A stretch of 64,000 nucleotides of DNA, from assembly GCF_017355165.1 (NCBI RefSeq), contig NZ_JADILK010000015.1, forward strand, positions 1-64,000. The letters run 5' to 3'. The notes below the pieces were generated by a model that was given only the letters and a program-made list of their open reading frames with translations, searched no databases and was not told the origin of the DNA. Positions within the stretch are counted from its first letter, which is position 1. Each line of letters opens with the position of its first letter. The position numbers and the translations under genes are program-made. This DNA is from Bacillus sp. SD075 (GTDB lineage Bacteria; Bacillota; Bacilli; Bacillales; DSM-1321). Of the stretch, positions 26,907 to 36,205 are shown one piece after another.

Positions 26907-27548
26907 TCATCTAAACGTTCCATTCAAATGATCCAAACACCTTTTAGCAGCCAATAGTGGAGCCGTTAGGACAGGGACAGAGGGATTAACCTGCTTCGCG
27001 ATATGTTCCATACTATATTGTGATAGCAAGATCACTTCTGTCTTTCCATCCAATTGTTCCACCATCTTTTTAACCCGATCGTCATGTTCCTTTCTTTTTC
27101 CTTGTGATAATAAATGGATGATCCCGGGATCCACCAATGACTCGATCATACAGTCCGGATTCTTATTTAATAAGTAATTTTGAAGGGCAATCGGCGTTTC
27201 TTTTACGGTAGAAACCAGCCCGATGCTAGTATAGCGAAGCGCTTCATCAAGCATGGCCTCATCTGAACGAAATAACCTTACAGGGTAAAGAGGTTGTAAA
27301 ATTGCAGTGATGTCATTAAAGGCGGAGCAAGTAAGTTGGATGCATGAAACGTCAGAGTTATAGGCTATATTCACTAATGCAGAAAAGCGGCGAATGATTT
27401 CCGGAGTTAGCTTTCCGCTCTCTTCCATCAAGCCGAGAAGACCCGTATCCATGAAATGCAGGAGTTCAATGTTCGGAGCAACAGTCTGAAAGGCCATTTC
27501 AATGGGTTTTAGTGCAGTCGTGGTTGCGTGAATCAGTGCGATTTTCAA
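26907..27548 (-). CDS. Aspartate/glutamate racemase family protein
   Basis: A 213-aa protein of the Asp/Glu/hydantoin racemase superfamily, with KIALIHATTTALKPIEMAF at the N terminus and the first catalytic cysteine in IQLTCSAFNDI. The position of the second cysteine is occupied by LSQYSMEHI, as in some family members that may not be true racemases. GGAGG lies 8 bases before TTG 27548, which begins directly with the conserved KIALIHATT, so I prefer it to ATG 27593. It lies between the ABC importer and glcDF. The substrate could be the imported acid, but this is inference. Confidence 0.75.
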   Translation of the reverse strand: MKIALIHATTTALKPIEMAFQTVAPNIELLHFMDTGLLGLMEESGKLTPEIIRRFSALVNIAYNSDVSCIQLTCSAFNDITAILQPLYPVRLFRSDEAMLDEALRYTSIGLVSTVKETPIALQNYLLNKNPDCMIESLVDPGIIHLLSQGKRKEHDDRVKKMVEQLDGKTEVILLSQYSMEHIAKQVNPSVPVLTAPLLAAKRCLDHLNGTFR

Positions 27549-27658
27549 AAAAAAACCTCCATATTCCTTCAATTTTATATCTAACAGGTTCATAAAATAC
27601 CATTATATTACATAGATGATTATTTTCCAATTCACTATTAAGAAAGGAAGTGAGAAGC

Positions 27659-29065
27659 ATGGAGAAAGAAGTCCTGGACGATCTTGGTCAGGTAATTCCA
27701 GGTGACAGAATGTTCCTTGATTTGGCAGAAAGGTATAGTTATAGCTATGACGCTTCTTTTGGGGAATATTTACCTGAAATCGTTATACAGCCAAAAAACG
27801 CGGAGGAAATCAGTGAAGTGGTTAAATTGGCTAATACTCACAAAATACCTGTTTATCCTAGAGGATCTGGAACTTCACTAAGTGGAGGTCCTTTACCTGT
27901 TAAAGGGGGGATGGTTCTTGATTTGACCCTTTTACGGGATAAATTAATCATTGATCGAGAAAATATGCTTGCCATTGTCTCTCCAGGTGTGATTACGGCA
28001 AATATCCATAAAAAGGCTGAAGAAGCCGGCTTGTTTTATCCACCGGATCCAAGCAGTTCCAATGTTGCCACAATAGGAGGGAATCTATTAGAAAACTCCA
28101 GCGGGCCAAAGGGATTGAAATACGGAACGACAAAAGAATATGTGATAGGCCTGGAGGTGGTCACCCCGACGGGAGAAATCATTCGTACTGGCGGAAAGAC
28201 CGTAAAAAATGTAACAGGGTATGATTTGACTCGATTGATCGTAGGGTCGGAAGGTACCTTGGGCATCGTTACAGAAGCAATCATCCGCTTGATACCAAAA
28301 CCTCTATCTAAACAAACATTTGTTGCTCACTTTAATCATTTGATAGACTCTGGCCATGCCATAACCAGCATTTTATCGTCCGGAATTTTACCATCTGCCC
28401 TGGAATTGATGGATAATGCGTGCATCCGTGCAGTTGAAAGTTATCGGCCTTCAGGGTTGCCGCTTCAGGCAGAGGCCATTCTGATCATAGAAATAGATGG
28501 TCACCCATTGGCGATTGAGGAAGAAATCAATAAATGCGCTGATATATGCAGGGCAGAGGGTGCTTCCTACGTCAAGATAGCGGAGACAGAGGAAGAACGC
28601 CAAACTATTTGGAGTGCGCGTAAATTGGTTTCCCCGGCCATTACACAAATGGGACCCACCAAAATCTCCGAAGACGCGACCGTTCCACGCAGTCAAATAC
28701 CGGCGATGATGGAGAGATTAAACAATATCCGGGAGAAATACGGTTTGAACTTGGTTGTATTCGGCCATGCAGGGGATGGGAATTTACATCCGAACATCAT
28801 TACCGATAAACGAAATATTACGGAAATGAAAAAAGTGGAGCTTGCAGTCAGCGAAATTTTTGAAGCAGCAATCGAACTAGGCGGAACACTTTCCGGGGAA
28901 CATGGTATCGGTACTTTAAAGTCACCATATATGGAAATGGAATTGGGAATAACCGGAGTGAATATGATGAAAAAAATTAAGGAAGCATGGGACCCCAATA
29001 ATATCCTGAATCCAGGAAAGATTTTTCCTGATAAGGGCCAGACAAGGGTCGTGTTGGTTACATGA
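27659..29065 (+). CDS. glcD: Glycolate/2-hydroxyacid oxidase FAD subunit (GlcD-like)
   Basis: A 468-aa FAD-binding type-4 oxidoreductase of the GlcD/D-lactate dehydrogenase family. The FAD-binding part contains VYPRGSGTSLSGG, PPDPSSSNVATIGGNL and LIVGSEGTLGIVTEA, and the C-terminal domain has FGHAGDGNLHPN and TLSGEHGIGTLKSP. The family oxidises glycolate or D-lactate to the 2-oxoacid, passing electrons to an Fe-S partner, here GlcF in the next gene (ATGA overlap). No separate GlcE is present; in Bacillus, GlcD-GlcF pairs without GlcE are common. GAAAGGAAG favours ATG 27659 over GTG 27650. Confidence 0.88.
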   Translation: MEKEVLDDLGQVIPGDRMFLDLAERYSYSYDASFGEYLPEIVIQPKNAEEISEVVKLANTHKIPVYPRGSGTSLSGGPLPVKGGMVLDLTLLRDKLIIDRENMLAIVSPGVITANIHKKAEEAGLFYPPDPSSSNVATIGGNLLENSSGPKGLKYGTTKEYVIGLEVVTPTGEIIRTGGKTVKNVTGYDLTRLIVGSEGTLGIVTEAIIRLIPKPLSKQTFVAHFNHLIDSGHAITSILSSGILPSALELMDNACIRAVESYRPSGLPLQAEAILIIEIDGHPLAIEEEINKCADICRAEGASYVKIAETEEERQTIWSARKLVSPAITQMGPTKISEDATVPRSQIPAMMERLNNIREKYGLNLVVFGHAGDGNLHPNIITDKRNITEMKKVELAVSEIFEAAIELGGTLSGEHGIGTLKSPYMEMELGITGVNMMKKIKEAWDPNNILNPGKIFPDKGQTRVVLVT

Positions 29066-30393
29066 ATCTACCCGTCAAACCTAACGAGACAAATACAGCG
29101 GTCCAAAATTTATATTCAGATACCTATGATTGGACAAACCAATGCGTAAAATGCGGTTACTGTTTACCATCATGTCCTACATATGAATCAATGGGGGTAG
29201 AATCGGCCTCACCACGCGGTCGCATCAATTTAGTGAAAATGGCAGCCGAAGGGAAAATAGATTTCCAAAAAGATTTAGCTGAGCCGATCGATCTATGCTT
29301 AGGCTGCCGTGCTTGTGAAACCGCATGTCCTGTTGGTGTGCCATATGGACATATACTGGAAGCGGCAAAGGAAGCCGTTGAAAACTCCGCTTCGGCAAAC
29401 AATAAAAATAAAATGACCAAGATCAAAAAACTGGCATTGATTCATCTTTTTCCATATTCGAAACGAATGAACAGGATTGGAAGTGCCGTACATCTCTATC
29501 AAAAAACAGGATTATCCAAAATTATCAGGACATCGAATGTGCTGCAAAAGGTTTCCCCTGCCCTTGCACATTTAGAACAAGCACTTCCTGACATCGAGTC
29601 ACCCTCCAAACGAATCCGGACAGGTACGATAATGCCGGCAAAAGGGGAAACGAAATTAAAAGTGGCATTTTTTGCAGGGTGTATCATGGATTCCATGATG
29701 TCACGAATAAACCGTCTTACCATTGAACTGCTAACCATAGCGGGATGTGAGGTCATTCTCCCTGAAAATCAGAATTGCTGCGGTGCACTGCATTCCCATC
29801 AAGGCGAAACAAAACAAGCGAAAGTATTGGCAAAGAGGAATATCCAAGCCTTCATGCAAGCGGAGGCTGATGTAATTGTAAATAACGCAGGAGGCTGTGG
29901 CGCTTCCCTTATTGAATATGGACATCTATTGGCAGATGATCACGAATGGGCTGTGGCGGCAAGGGATTTCTCGGAAAAATCAAAAGATATCAGTCAAATT
30001 CTTCATCAATTGGGCCCGCTCCCTTTCACTGAAGAATGGCAAGGCATCGTTTCTTATCAAGATTCATGCCATTTACGCAATGTTCAAAAGGTCCAGAAGG
30101 AACCTCGTTTATTATTGCAATCCATACCAGGTGTTTCCTATGTGGAAATGGAAGGGTTTGACCGGTGCTGTGCATCTGGAGGCATTTACAATCTTCTCCA
30201 CTTTGATGAATCCATGAAAATTCTTGATGAGAAAATGAAGAACCTAAAAGAAACCAAAGCAACAACCATAGTTACGGTAAACCCCGGCTGCCAAATGCAA
30301 ATGAGCATTGGTATCCAAAGGGAGGGTTTAGCAAACCAAATCAAAAGTATGCACCTTGTTGAAATACTTGCCAAAGCTTGCGGCTTGGATTGA
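29062..30393 (+). CDS. glcF: Glycolate oxidase iron-sulfur subunit (GlcF-like)
   Basis: A 443-aa protein with two [4Fe-4S] motifs (CVKCGYCLPSCP and CLGCRACETACP) followed by two CCG (heterodisulfide-reductase type) domains (NCCGALHSHQG; FDRCCASGGIYN). It accepts electrons from the flavin subunit and hands them to the respiratory chain at the membrane. The start overlaps the glcD stop, and a good terminator follows. Confidence 0.9.
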   Translation: MNLPVKPNETNTAVQNLYSDTYDWTNQCVKCGYCLPSCPTYESMGVESASPRGRINLVKMAAEGKIDFQKDLAEPIDLCLGCRACETACPVGVPYGHILEAAKEAVENSASANNKNKMTKIKKLALIHLFPYSKRMNRIGSAVHLYQKTGLSKIIRTSNVLQKVSPALAHLEQALPDIESPSKRIRTGTIMPAKGETKLKVAFFAGCIMDSMMSRINRLTIELLTIAGCEVILPENQNCCGALHSHQGETKQAKVLAKRNIQAFMQAEADVIVNNAGGCGASLIEYGHLLADDHEWAVAARDFSEKSKDISQILHQLGPLPFTEEWQGIVSYQDSCHLRNVQKVQKEPRLLLQSIPGVSYVEMEGFDRCCASGGIYNLLHFDESMKILDEKMKNLKETKATTIVTVNPGCQMQMSIGIQREGLANQIKSMHLVEILAKACGLD

Positions 30394-30428
30394 CAAAAAG
30401 GGAACGCCAAACTTCATAGGACATTACT

Positions 30429-30475
30429 CGTCAGTATTTTCTGCTTTTATGGGGAAATACTGGCGTTTTTATTTT
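30429..30475 (+). terminator. Terminator of glcDF
   Basis: CGTCAGTATTT pairs with AAATACTGGCG (11 bp, one G-U) and is followed by TTTTTATTTTT. Confidence 0.85.
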
Positions 30476-30727
30476 TCATCTCATTAATGTCCATGTTAGG
30501 GACCTTCATCAATCTATATTAATGATGAAGATGGAAAAAGTCTTTTAGTTCAATAACGCAGTTCCATATGTATGGAAGAAAGATTGATTAACATTAAATG
30601 AATAAGGCTGCTTTTTCTTTTATGTAACGATCGGTGCAGGTGAGTAAACAGTATGTTAGTTGCACGTTAAAAAACCGTTCAATTTCCTGAACGGGTAGAA
30701 TCAAATTAGATATGTTAGTTAAAGAAC

Positions 30728-31357
30728 TTAAATTCCTGTTTTTATGCCAAAACCCATTAAAATTAAGCCAGTTGATTTCTGGAATGCTTTCTGAAATTTG
30801 GAGTTGTTCATCCATTTTTTCGCGTAGTCAATTAGATAAACAAGAAATAGAAACCACAATACAGCGAGTAAGGTTAAGATAAAGGCTAATATAATCAATT
30901 GCTGGTTTACATTTCCGTTCAAATTGATAAATTGCGGCATGATTGTTATATAAACTAAAACGGTCTTTGGATTAAGAATATTATTGAGTAATGCTTGCAT
31001 AAAGGAATCTTTATTATGCCGATTCGAATACTTAATAGGTGTATTTGCCTGTGCTTGAATGTCTTTTAAAGAAAAAACGCTTTTAGCAAAAAAACTTCTT
31101 ATCCCTAAATAAATTAAGTAGGCGGCACCCAAATATTTGATTGTACTGAAAAGAATCACAGACTTTGCAATGACAACAGATAGTCCAAGTATAGCAATCA
31201 GCGTCCAAAAAGAAAGTCCCGTTGCCATTCCGAGAACGGTATAACGTCCCGCTTTTGGACCATAACTAAGCGTGTTTTTCACTAAGAGCATAGTATCTGC
31301 TCCTGGTATAATTACCATCATCGCAACTATTGATATGTATGTAAGTAAGCTATCCAT
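30728..31357 (-). CDS. LysE/RhtB family amino-acid exporter
   Basis: A 209-aa membrane protein with about six helices and the family N terminus (IVAMMVIIPGADTMLLVKNTL..G..AG). It is predicted to export amino acids or related metabolites; the substrate is unknown. GGGAGA precedes ATG 31357. It is divergent from a TrmB regulator, and a 23-bp operator candidate lies 23 bp upstream, so it is probably the regulator's target. Confidence 0.88.
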   Translation of the reverse strand: MDSLLTYISIVAMMVIIPGADTMLLVKNTLSYGPKAGRYTVLGMATGLSFWTLIAILGLSVVIAKSVILFSTIKYLGAAYLIYLGIRSFFAKSVFSLKDIQAQANTPIKYSNRHNKDSFMQALLNNILNPKTVLVYITIMPQFINLNGNVNQQLIILAFILTLLAVLWFLFLVYLIDYAKKWMNNSKFQKAFQKSTGLILMGFGIKTGI

Positions 31358-31379
31358 ACTATTTCTCCCTTCTTTTTTT

Positions 31380-31402
31380 ATAGTGACTACTAAAGTAACT
31401 AC
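31380..31402 (-). promoter_or_regulatory. Operator candidate B (LysE side)
   Basis: Read on the minus strand this is a partial dyad, TAGTTAC-N4-GTAG-N2-ACTA, agreeing with site A at 17 of 23 positions. It is next to the LysE gene start. Confidence 0.5.
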
Positions 31403-31456
31403 TTCTGTAAGTATATTAGAGGAATATGGAAAACGTCAACAGATTTTGCTAAAATA

Positions 31457-31479
31457 TTAGTTACAAAGGTAGCAACTAA
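31457..31479 (+). promoter_or_regulatory. Operator candidate A (TrmB side)
   Basis: TTAGTT and AACTAA frame an 11-base centre; the pattern TAGTTAC-N4-GTAG-N2-ACTA is shared with site B in opposite orientation. It lies 18 bp before the TrmB start, so autoregulation is plausible. Confidence 0.5.
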
Positions 31480-31497
31480 GGTTGTGTTGGAGGGTTT

Positions 31498-32325
31498 ATG
31501 AAAGAAAACATTTTAGAAACATTAAAAAATCTGAATTTTACCGAATATGAAGCGAAAGCATATCTTACCTTATTGGAAGAATCGCCATTGACAGGCTATG
31601 CAGTAGCAAAAAACTCCGGTGTACCACGTTCAAGAATATATGAAATTCTGGACAGTCTTGCAATAAGAGGAGATATTCTGGTTAGTCCTGGAAACACACC
31701 ACAGTATACTCCTGTTCCTGCAAAGGAGCTAATAAAAAACCGTCGGATGAAAGCAGAAGAGAATTTTGAACTGGCAGAAAAATCATTAGCGGAGTTTGAA
31801 CGTTCTGCAAATGATCGAGAAAATATCTGGAATATCATGGGACGCAATGAAATACTCGATAAGGTAAAAGCTTGTATATTATCTGCTGAAAAAAGAATAC
31901 TTTTAGAGATTTGGGAAGATGAATTCGAAGTATTAGAGGCTGAACTAAGACAGGCAGCAAATAGAGGGGTCAATGTAACAATAATTGCCTATGGGGAAAT
32001 CGTCTGTGATTTTGCTAATGTTTACCTACATTATATGGGTTATGCAATTACTGAAGAGTATGGGGGACGATGGCTTGTTATTAGTGGTGATGATTCAGAA
32101 GTAGTAGCAGGTATTGTCTCGCTTGGTAAGGATAGCCGTGCTGCCTGGACCATGCATGTAGGTTTGGTAATGCCCATTACAGAAGTCATGATCCATGATT
32201 TGTATCTCATGGAAATCATGGAGAAACATCGAGAACTTTTAGAGGAGAGTTTTGGTGTAAACCTCGCCAATTTACGTAAAAAATTTTCCATCCATCCAGA
32301 TTATAAAAAACATTATGTGGACTAG
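31498..32325 (+). CDS. TrmB-family transcriptional regulator
   Basis: A 275-aa protein with an N-terminal winged helix (LNFTEYEAKAYLTLLEESPLTGYAVAKNSGVPRSRIYEIL), a short coiled linker (about 75-105) and a phospholipase D-like sensor domain (about 110-240). This is the TrmB architecture, typical for sugar-sensing regulators in archaea and also found in bacilli. The ligand is unknown. GGAGGG precedes ATG 31498. It is divergent from the LysE-type exporter. Confidence 0.88.
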   Translation: MKENILETLKNLNFTEYEAKAYLTLLEESPLTGYAVAKNSGVPRSRIYEILDSLAIRGDILVSPGNTPQYTPVPAKELIKNRRMKAEENFELAEKSLAEFERSANDRENIWNIMGRNEILDKVKACILSAEKRILLEIWEDEFEVLEAELRQAANRGVNVTIIAYGEIVCDFANVYLHYMGYAITEEYGGRWLVISGDDSEVVAGIVSLGKDSRAAWTMHVGLVMPITEVMIHDLYLMEIMEKHRELLEESFGVNLANLRKKFSIHPDYKKHYVD

Positions 32326-32639
32326 ATTTGTACTGTTGTTGTCTGTTATATACATCACCATAAGTATACAATACTTCAAGAGGGCATGAACCCAGGCAGG
32401 AATCATGCCTTTTAATGTTGACACTACTTATTGCTCTATACAGATAGGTTGAAGTAGCAAAGCATCGCTCCCCCAGAACCCGGCTGATTAAAGTACAGCA
32501 GATGGGAAATAAATTTTACTATATTAAAATATGGAAAAGGGTATAATAAGGATGTAATAAACCATTCATGGCAATGGGATCATTGTAGTATTGGATTAAT
32601 ATTTTTGAATATCCGGATTACATAAAGACAGAAGGAGAA
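32326..32639. other. Intergenic region with a terminator
   Basis: The TrmB terminator (32381-32413: AGGGCATGA pairing with TCATGCCTT, then a T run) is the only feature I can support in this gap. Confidence 0.55.
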
Positions 32640-33095
32640 ATGATTCATTTGAATAACAAAGAAACAAAAGGTATCGAGTTACCTGCCAACTATGAGGAAT
32701 TAAAAAAATCTGCCAACCGCAAATCTAATTGGAGAGAACGTTTAGATGCGGTCGAAGAATTAGGTCAGTCAAAAAATAAACAAGTAATCGACATTCTCAC
32801 ACATATCATGAATGGTGATTCTGTATATAAAGTTCAACAGGCCGCCTACCGTCAACTGAAAAGATTTGGCGAAGATGTTCAGTTGCCAGCGCGGAAAAGG
32901 GGCGAATTGGTTAAAGGATTGAACAAAATCTTAGTCAGGATCAAGAAGAGTTTACCAGAAAACCACACATATTCTGATTTCAAAGAGAAACTCCAGAAGA
33001 TGAGAATGGATATATATGATACATATGAGGGTGAAAAAGGAGCAGACTTTGAAAAGTGGCTTGAACAAACTTGGTCTGCTTTATCGAAAAGATAA
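32640..33095 (+). CDS. HEAT-repeat protein
   Basis: A 151-aa soluble protein. Residues about 28-80 form HEAT-like helix pairs (WRERLDAVEELGQSKNKQVIDILTHIMNGDSVYKVQQAAYRQLKRFG); the rest is basic and helical. Such proteins act as binding scaffolds, and no partner is evident. AAGGAG at 32632-32637 lies close to ATG 32640 and 11 bases from TTG 32649, so the start is uncertain by three codons. It is monocistronic, ending at a strong terminator. Confidence 0.72.
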   Translation: MIHLNNKETKGIELPANYEELKKSANRKSNWRERLDAVEELGQSKNKQVIDILTHIMNGDSVYKVQQAAYRQLKRFGEDVQLPARKRGELVKGLNKILVRIKKSLPENHTYSDFKEKLQKMRMDIYDTYEGEKGADFEKWLEQTWSALSKR

Positions 33096-33111
33096 AAGTT
33101 CATCCACTAAG

Positions 33112-33142
33112 AAAAAGGAGCAAAGTCTTTGCTCCTTTTTTG
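33112..33142 (+). terminator. Terminator of the HEAT-repeat gene
   Basis: AAAAAGGAGCAAAG pairs with CTTTGCTCCTTTTT around a very small loop, followed by a T. Confidence 0.88.
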
Positions 33143-33295
33143 TATATGTAAAACAAAAGTTTTAGCTGGAGTATGCTAATATGAAAAGAGGAAACATTTG
33201 GCTGTTTGGCTAACATATTCAATTTGAATTCAAACGATAATGCGCCACATTAAACTACGGTTAAAATAGATAAATTCGAATTCAGGGGAGAAAAG

Positions 33296-34108
33296 ATGAC
33301 TGATTATATTGAACTTTGGAAACAGGCAATGGTGGATCATACAGGAAAAATACCTAACAGACTAAAAGATGATGCAGCAGAAGAAGCTTTTTGGTCTTCC
33401 AGGGTTGCAGGGAAAAAACAACATAAAGTGGACCCTTATGCAAAACTTGTGCAGCAAGAATTACTGCCATTATTAAAACCTGAGGATCATGTATTGGAAA
33501 TCGGGCCTGGATGGGGTAATTATACATTTGATATCGCAAAGGAAGTCAGAAAGCTAACTTGTATTGATAGTTCCAAAAGCATTATCAGTTTTTTGGATTC
33601 CCAGTCGAACGAAAAAGGTTTCGAAAATATGGAGTTAATACATGATAAGTGGGAAAGTGGGACCAAAAGAGATAAATTCGATGTAGTATTTGGTTTTAAT
33701 TGTTATTACCGTATGACAGAAATTGGTCAAACCCTATTAAAAATGAATGAGTCTGCAACCCGATTAGTGATAGTCGGTATGACAACCGGACCAGAAAAAC
33801 CGCATTATATGGAATTGAAGCAACGGGGATATACAATCAATTTGAGAAAGCGGGATTACATACACATCTTGAATGTTTTGTATCAACTTGGAATACTGGC
33901 GGACTGTAAAATCGTAAAATTGAAAAGCAAAAAAATCTATTCCAACTATGAAGAAATGATTCGCGATAATACAACAAAAATTCTCGATGAACATTTTTCC
34001 TATGATGAAATAAAAACAATCCTCAATAAATATGTGGTGGAAAAACAAGGAGTTTTCGAATATGAATATCCGTTTCATGCAGCTTTGATGTATTGGAAAC
34101 CATTGTGA
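33296..34108 (+). CDS. Class I SAM-dependent methyltransferase
   Basis: A 270-aa protein with a Rossmann methyltransferase core: motif I VLEIGPGWGNYTFDIAKEV, motif II LTCIDSS, and DVVFGFNCYYRMTE at motif IV. The C-terminal 80 residues do not resemble a known substrate domain, so the methyl acceptor is unknown. AGGGGAG precedes ATG 33296. It is flanked by terminators and so is a single-gene unit. Confidence 0.82.
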   Translation: MTDYIELWKQAMVDHTGKIPNRLKDDAAEEAFWSSRVAGKKQHKVDPYAKLVQQELLPLLKPEDHVLEIGPGWGNYTFDIAKEVRKLTCIDSSKSIISFLDSQSNEKGFENMELIHDKWESGTKRDKFDVVFGFNCYYRMTEIGQTLLKMNESATRLVIVGMTTGPEKPHYMELKQRGYTINLRKRDYIHILNVLYQLGILADCKIVKLKSKKIYSNYEEMIRDNTTKILDEHFSYDEIKTILNKYVVEKQGVFEYEYPFHAALMYWKPL

Positions 34109-34121
34109 AATTAAATATTGC

Positions 34122-34184
34122 AATACCTTTTTCTCTGAATTCTTTACCGTCTTTTTAAGGACCTTCAGGAAAAAGGTATTTTTT
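34122..34184 (+). terminator. Terminator of the methyltransferase gene
   Basis: AATACCTTTTTC pairs with GAAAAAGGTATT, and inner CTGAA pairs with TTCAG; a T run follows. Confidence 0.75.
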
Positions 34185-34255
34185 CTATTGGATAATCGCA
34201 AATTATATAAACAAGGCTACAAAACAATGATGATAAAATGGAGGGTGAATGATAT

Positions 34256-34396
34256 ATGAAAGAAATATCCGAAAAGAGATTTTGTGAAACTTGTAAAAAA
34301 GAGACCGTTCATACAGTAAGTGAAGATGCATTAGAAATCGAATATTCCTGTAATGAGTGTGGGCAAAACCAAGAGATTTTCAAGACATTTTTTTAG
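34256..34396 (+). CDS. Small zinc-ribbon protein
   Basis: A 46-codon gene with a good ribosome site (GGAGGG) before ATG 34256. It encodes two CxxC knuckles, FCETCKK and SCNECGQ, separated by 18 residues: a minimal zinc ribbon. It is charged and soluble. Proteins like this occur in many bacilli, mostly without a function. The knuckles and the ribosome site argue that it is real despite its size. Confidence 0.7.
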   Translation: MKEISEKRFCETCKKETVHTVSEDALEIEYSCNECGQNQEIFKTFF

Positions 34397-35114
34397 AAAT
34401 ACAGAAATTTCACTAGCTATGGTCCATGTTGAGAAGTATCAAAAACAATGGGGAATCAAAAAATCATAAAAGATAACTGTTGCTACTTTCGTTCAAGAAT
34501 GTGATCAATCGTCCATGTTGAAGCTTGTTGAAGAAGGTAAAAAGTGTTATGTGTCGTTTAAGACACATAACGTATAGATAATTAAAAGAACAAGATAGCT
34601 AGAAATGTCATAAAAAACCACCTGAATTAATTTTGCCTATGGGGGGCTGACTAAAGTTACTCTAAAATTACGGCGAGAATCTTTTGTGTACCAAAAATAC
34701 ATTTACTTGGCGGGCAAAAGGAGTTGGAAAATGCGAAACATTAGTCAAAGATAAGGGTGAACGAGCTGACATGGAATCTGAAGGGGCCTTAGTTCAATGA
34801 TTCCGGGTCAATGGAGATAGTGATGAATTGAATTGGATATATAGTATTTGTTGGAAGTACGTCCTTTTATTTAGCAGTGGGGCAGAGTCGTTCACCCGAA
34901 GAGGGGAAAGAAGTTCTTTTCTGGCAAGACGGCAAGAATACCCTGAAAGATTTAACGGCCTTTCCCCGTTTGAATACTGAAAAAAGGCCGCAGTTTGAGG
35001 CGCGTATTTCTTTAACATAGCGAATTTTAATTGGTCTCCGATAAAAAAGCAATTAGACAATAATTTAAGAGGTATACCTCCAAGTTCCGTTAGTTATATC
35101 GCAAGCGGAATTAT
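34397..35114. other. Decayed intergenic region
   Basis: There is no intact gene in 718 bases. Two stretches read like protein remnants on the plus strand. One, up to 34577, ends KKCYVSFKTHNV. The other, about 34824-35020, reads GQSRSPEEGKEVLFWQDGKN, stops, and seems to continue in another frame to 35109 (LDNNLRGIPPSSVSYIASG). A 10-bp hairpin lies at 34546-34571. I cannot name the lost genes. Confidence 0.4.
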
Positions 35115-35861
35115 TTAATAAGCATCAATTTTGCTATCATCTCCAATGCTTTCAAGTGTAGCCGTAGCCATCTGTTCTCTAATACGAATGATATGGGCAT
35201 CCATTAGTTGCTTGGCTTTGTCCGCTTCCTTTAATGCGATAGAATAGTAGATTTCTTTATGTTCTTGAAGTGTTTCTTGAAAATGACCTGGTTTTGCGAA
35301 ACGATGCCGTCTGGTGGCACGAATGGTATCTTTCATTTGATCACTAAGGGTATGGACCAATCCAGCAAATATGGAATTGTTGGTGGATTGTGCGATACTA
35401 TAATGAAATAGCAGATCTGCTTGCAATCCTAATTCTTCATCATGTTCCGAACGTGCCATTTCTTCTAGGGATTTAAGGATATTTTGTAAATCTAGTGAGT
35501 TCGCTCTCTGTGCAGCAAGAAAAGCACACTCGGTTTCAATTACTCGACGGACTTCAAGCATTTCATAGACCATGTTGTCCTCAGCCTTGATGATTGAAGT
35601 GGACAGCTGTTCGATCAGTGACTGAACATCAGATTGTCTGATAAATGTCCCATCACCAGGTCTGACCTCAATGACTCCGGTAATCTCCAATACTCGAAGG
35701 GCTTCTCTGATTGATGTTCGACTCACTTTAAAACGATTCGACAACTCCCGCTCAGGGGGTAATTTATCTCCAGGTTTCAATTCACCGCTAATAAAAGATT
35801 CCTTAATTTGATTGAAGATGATTTCGTACACTTTGGGAGATTTAACTGGTATAGAATCCAT
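35115..35861 (-). CDS. GntR-family regulator, FadR/LldR subfamily
   Basis: A 248-aa regulator with an N-terminal winged helix (KLPPERELSNRFKVSRTSIREALRVLEITGVIEVRPGDGTFI) and an FCD ligand domain (about 95-225, with the metal-binding pattern DLLFHYSIAQSTNN and QEHKEIYYSI). FCD regulators of this type respond to 2-hydroxy or 2-oxo acids such as lactate. AAGGATG favours ATG 35861 over ATG 35900. It is divergent from the dehydrogenase-transporter pair, and both sides of the intergenic region carry its likely operator, TTGGT-TAG-ACCAA. Confidence 0.88.
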   Translation of the reverse strand: MDSIPVKSPKVYEIIFNQIKESFISGELKPGDKLPPERELSNRFKVSRTSIREALRVLEITGVIEVRPGDGTFIRQSDVQSLIEQLSTSIIKAEDNMVYEMLEVRRVIETECAFLAAQRANSLDLQNILKSLEEMARSEHDEELGLQADLLFHYSIAQSTNNSIFAGLVHTLSDQMKDTIRATRRHRFAKPGHFQETLQEHKEIYYSIALKEADKAKQLMDAHIIRIREQMATATLESIGDDSKIDAY

Positions 35862-36012
35862 TACATCCTTCACATCCTTCCATAACAACCCTAAAAACAT
35901 GTTGGTACGACTATTAGTGGAATCATTCTAACAAGCATTCACTTATGAAGCAAGGGGATAATCGCAATATTATAATCAAAATAAAATAATTGTTAAAAAA
36001 ATCAGACATTCA

Positions 36013-36029
36013 TATTGGTTAGACCAATA
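36013..36029. promoter_or_regulatory. GntR operator candidate 1
   Basis: TATTGGTTAGACCAATA: 7-bp arms around TAG, the same core as operator 2. It lies 17 bp upstream of the -35 of the GntR gene promoter, so it may serve autoregulation. Confidence 0.7.
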
Positions 36030-36205
36030 ATGAACATATTTAATTGTTTCCTTTCAGTCAATCGCATTTACTCAATTGAAGGCGATTTGGTTTAACGTTA
36101 TAAGGTTGGAAAATCAACTGTAATCACTTAAAAATTCAGCATTTACTTATAGAGAGAAGTAATAAATGGGTAATTGTTGAAAAAGTCTAAAAATTTAGTA
36201 TAATT

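Noticed and set aside
34794-35060. Minus-strand 88-codon frame
   Set aside because: The opposite strand reads more like a decayed protein gene, and no ribosome site supports the minus frame.
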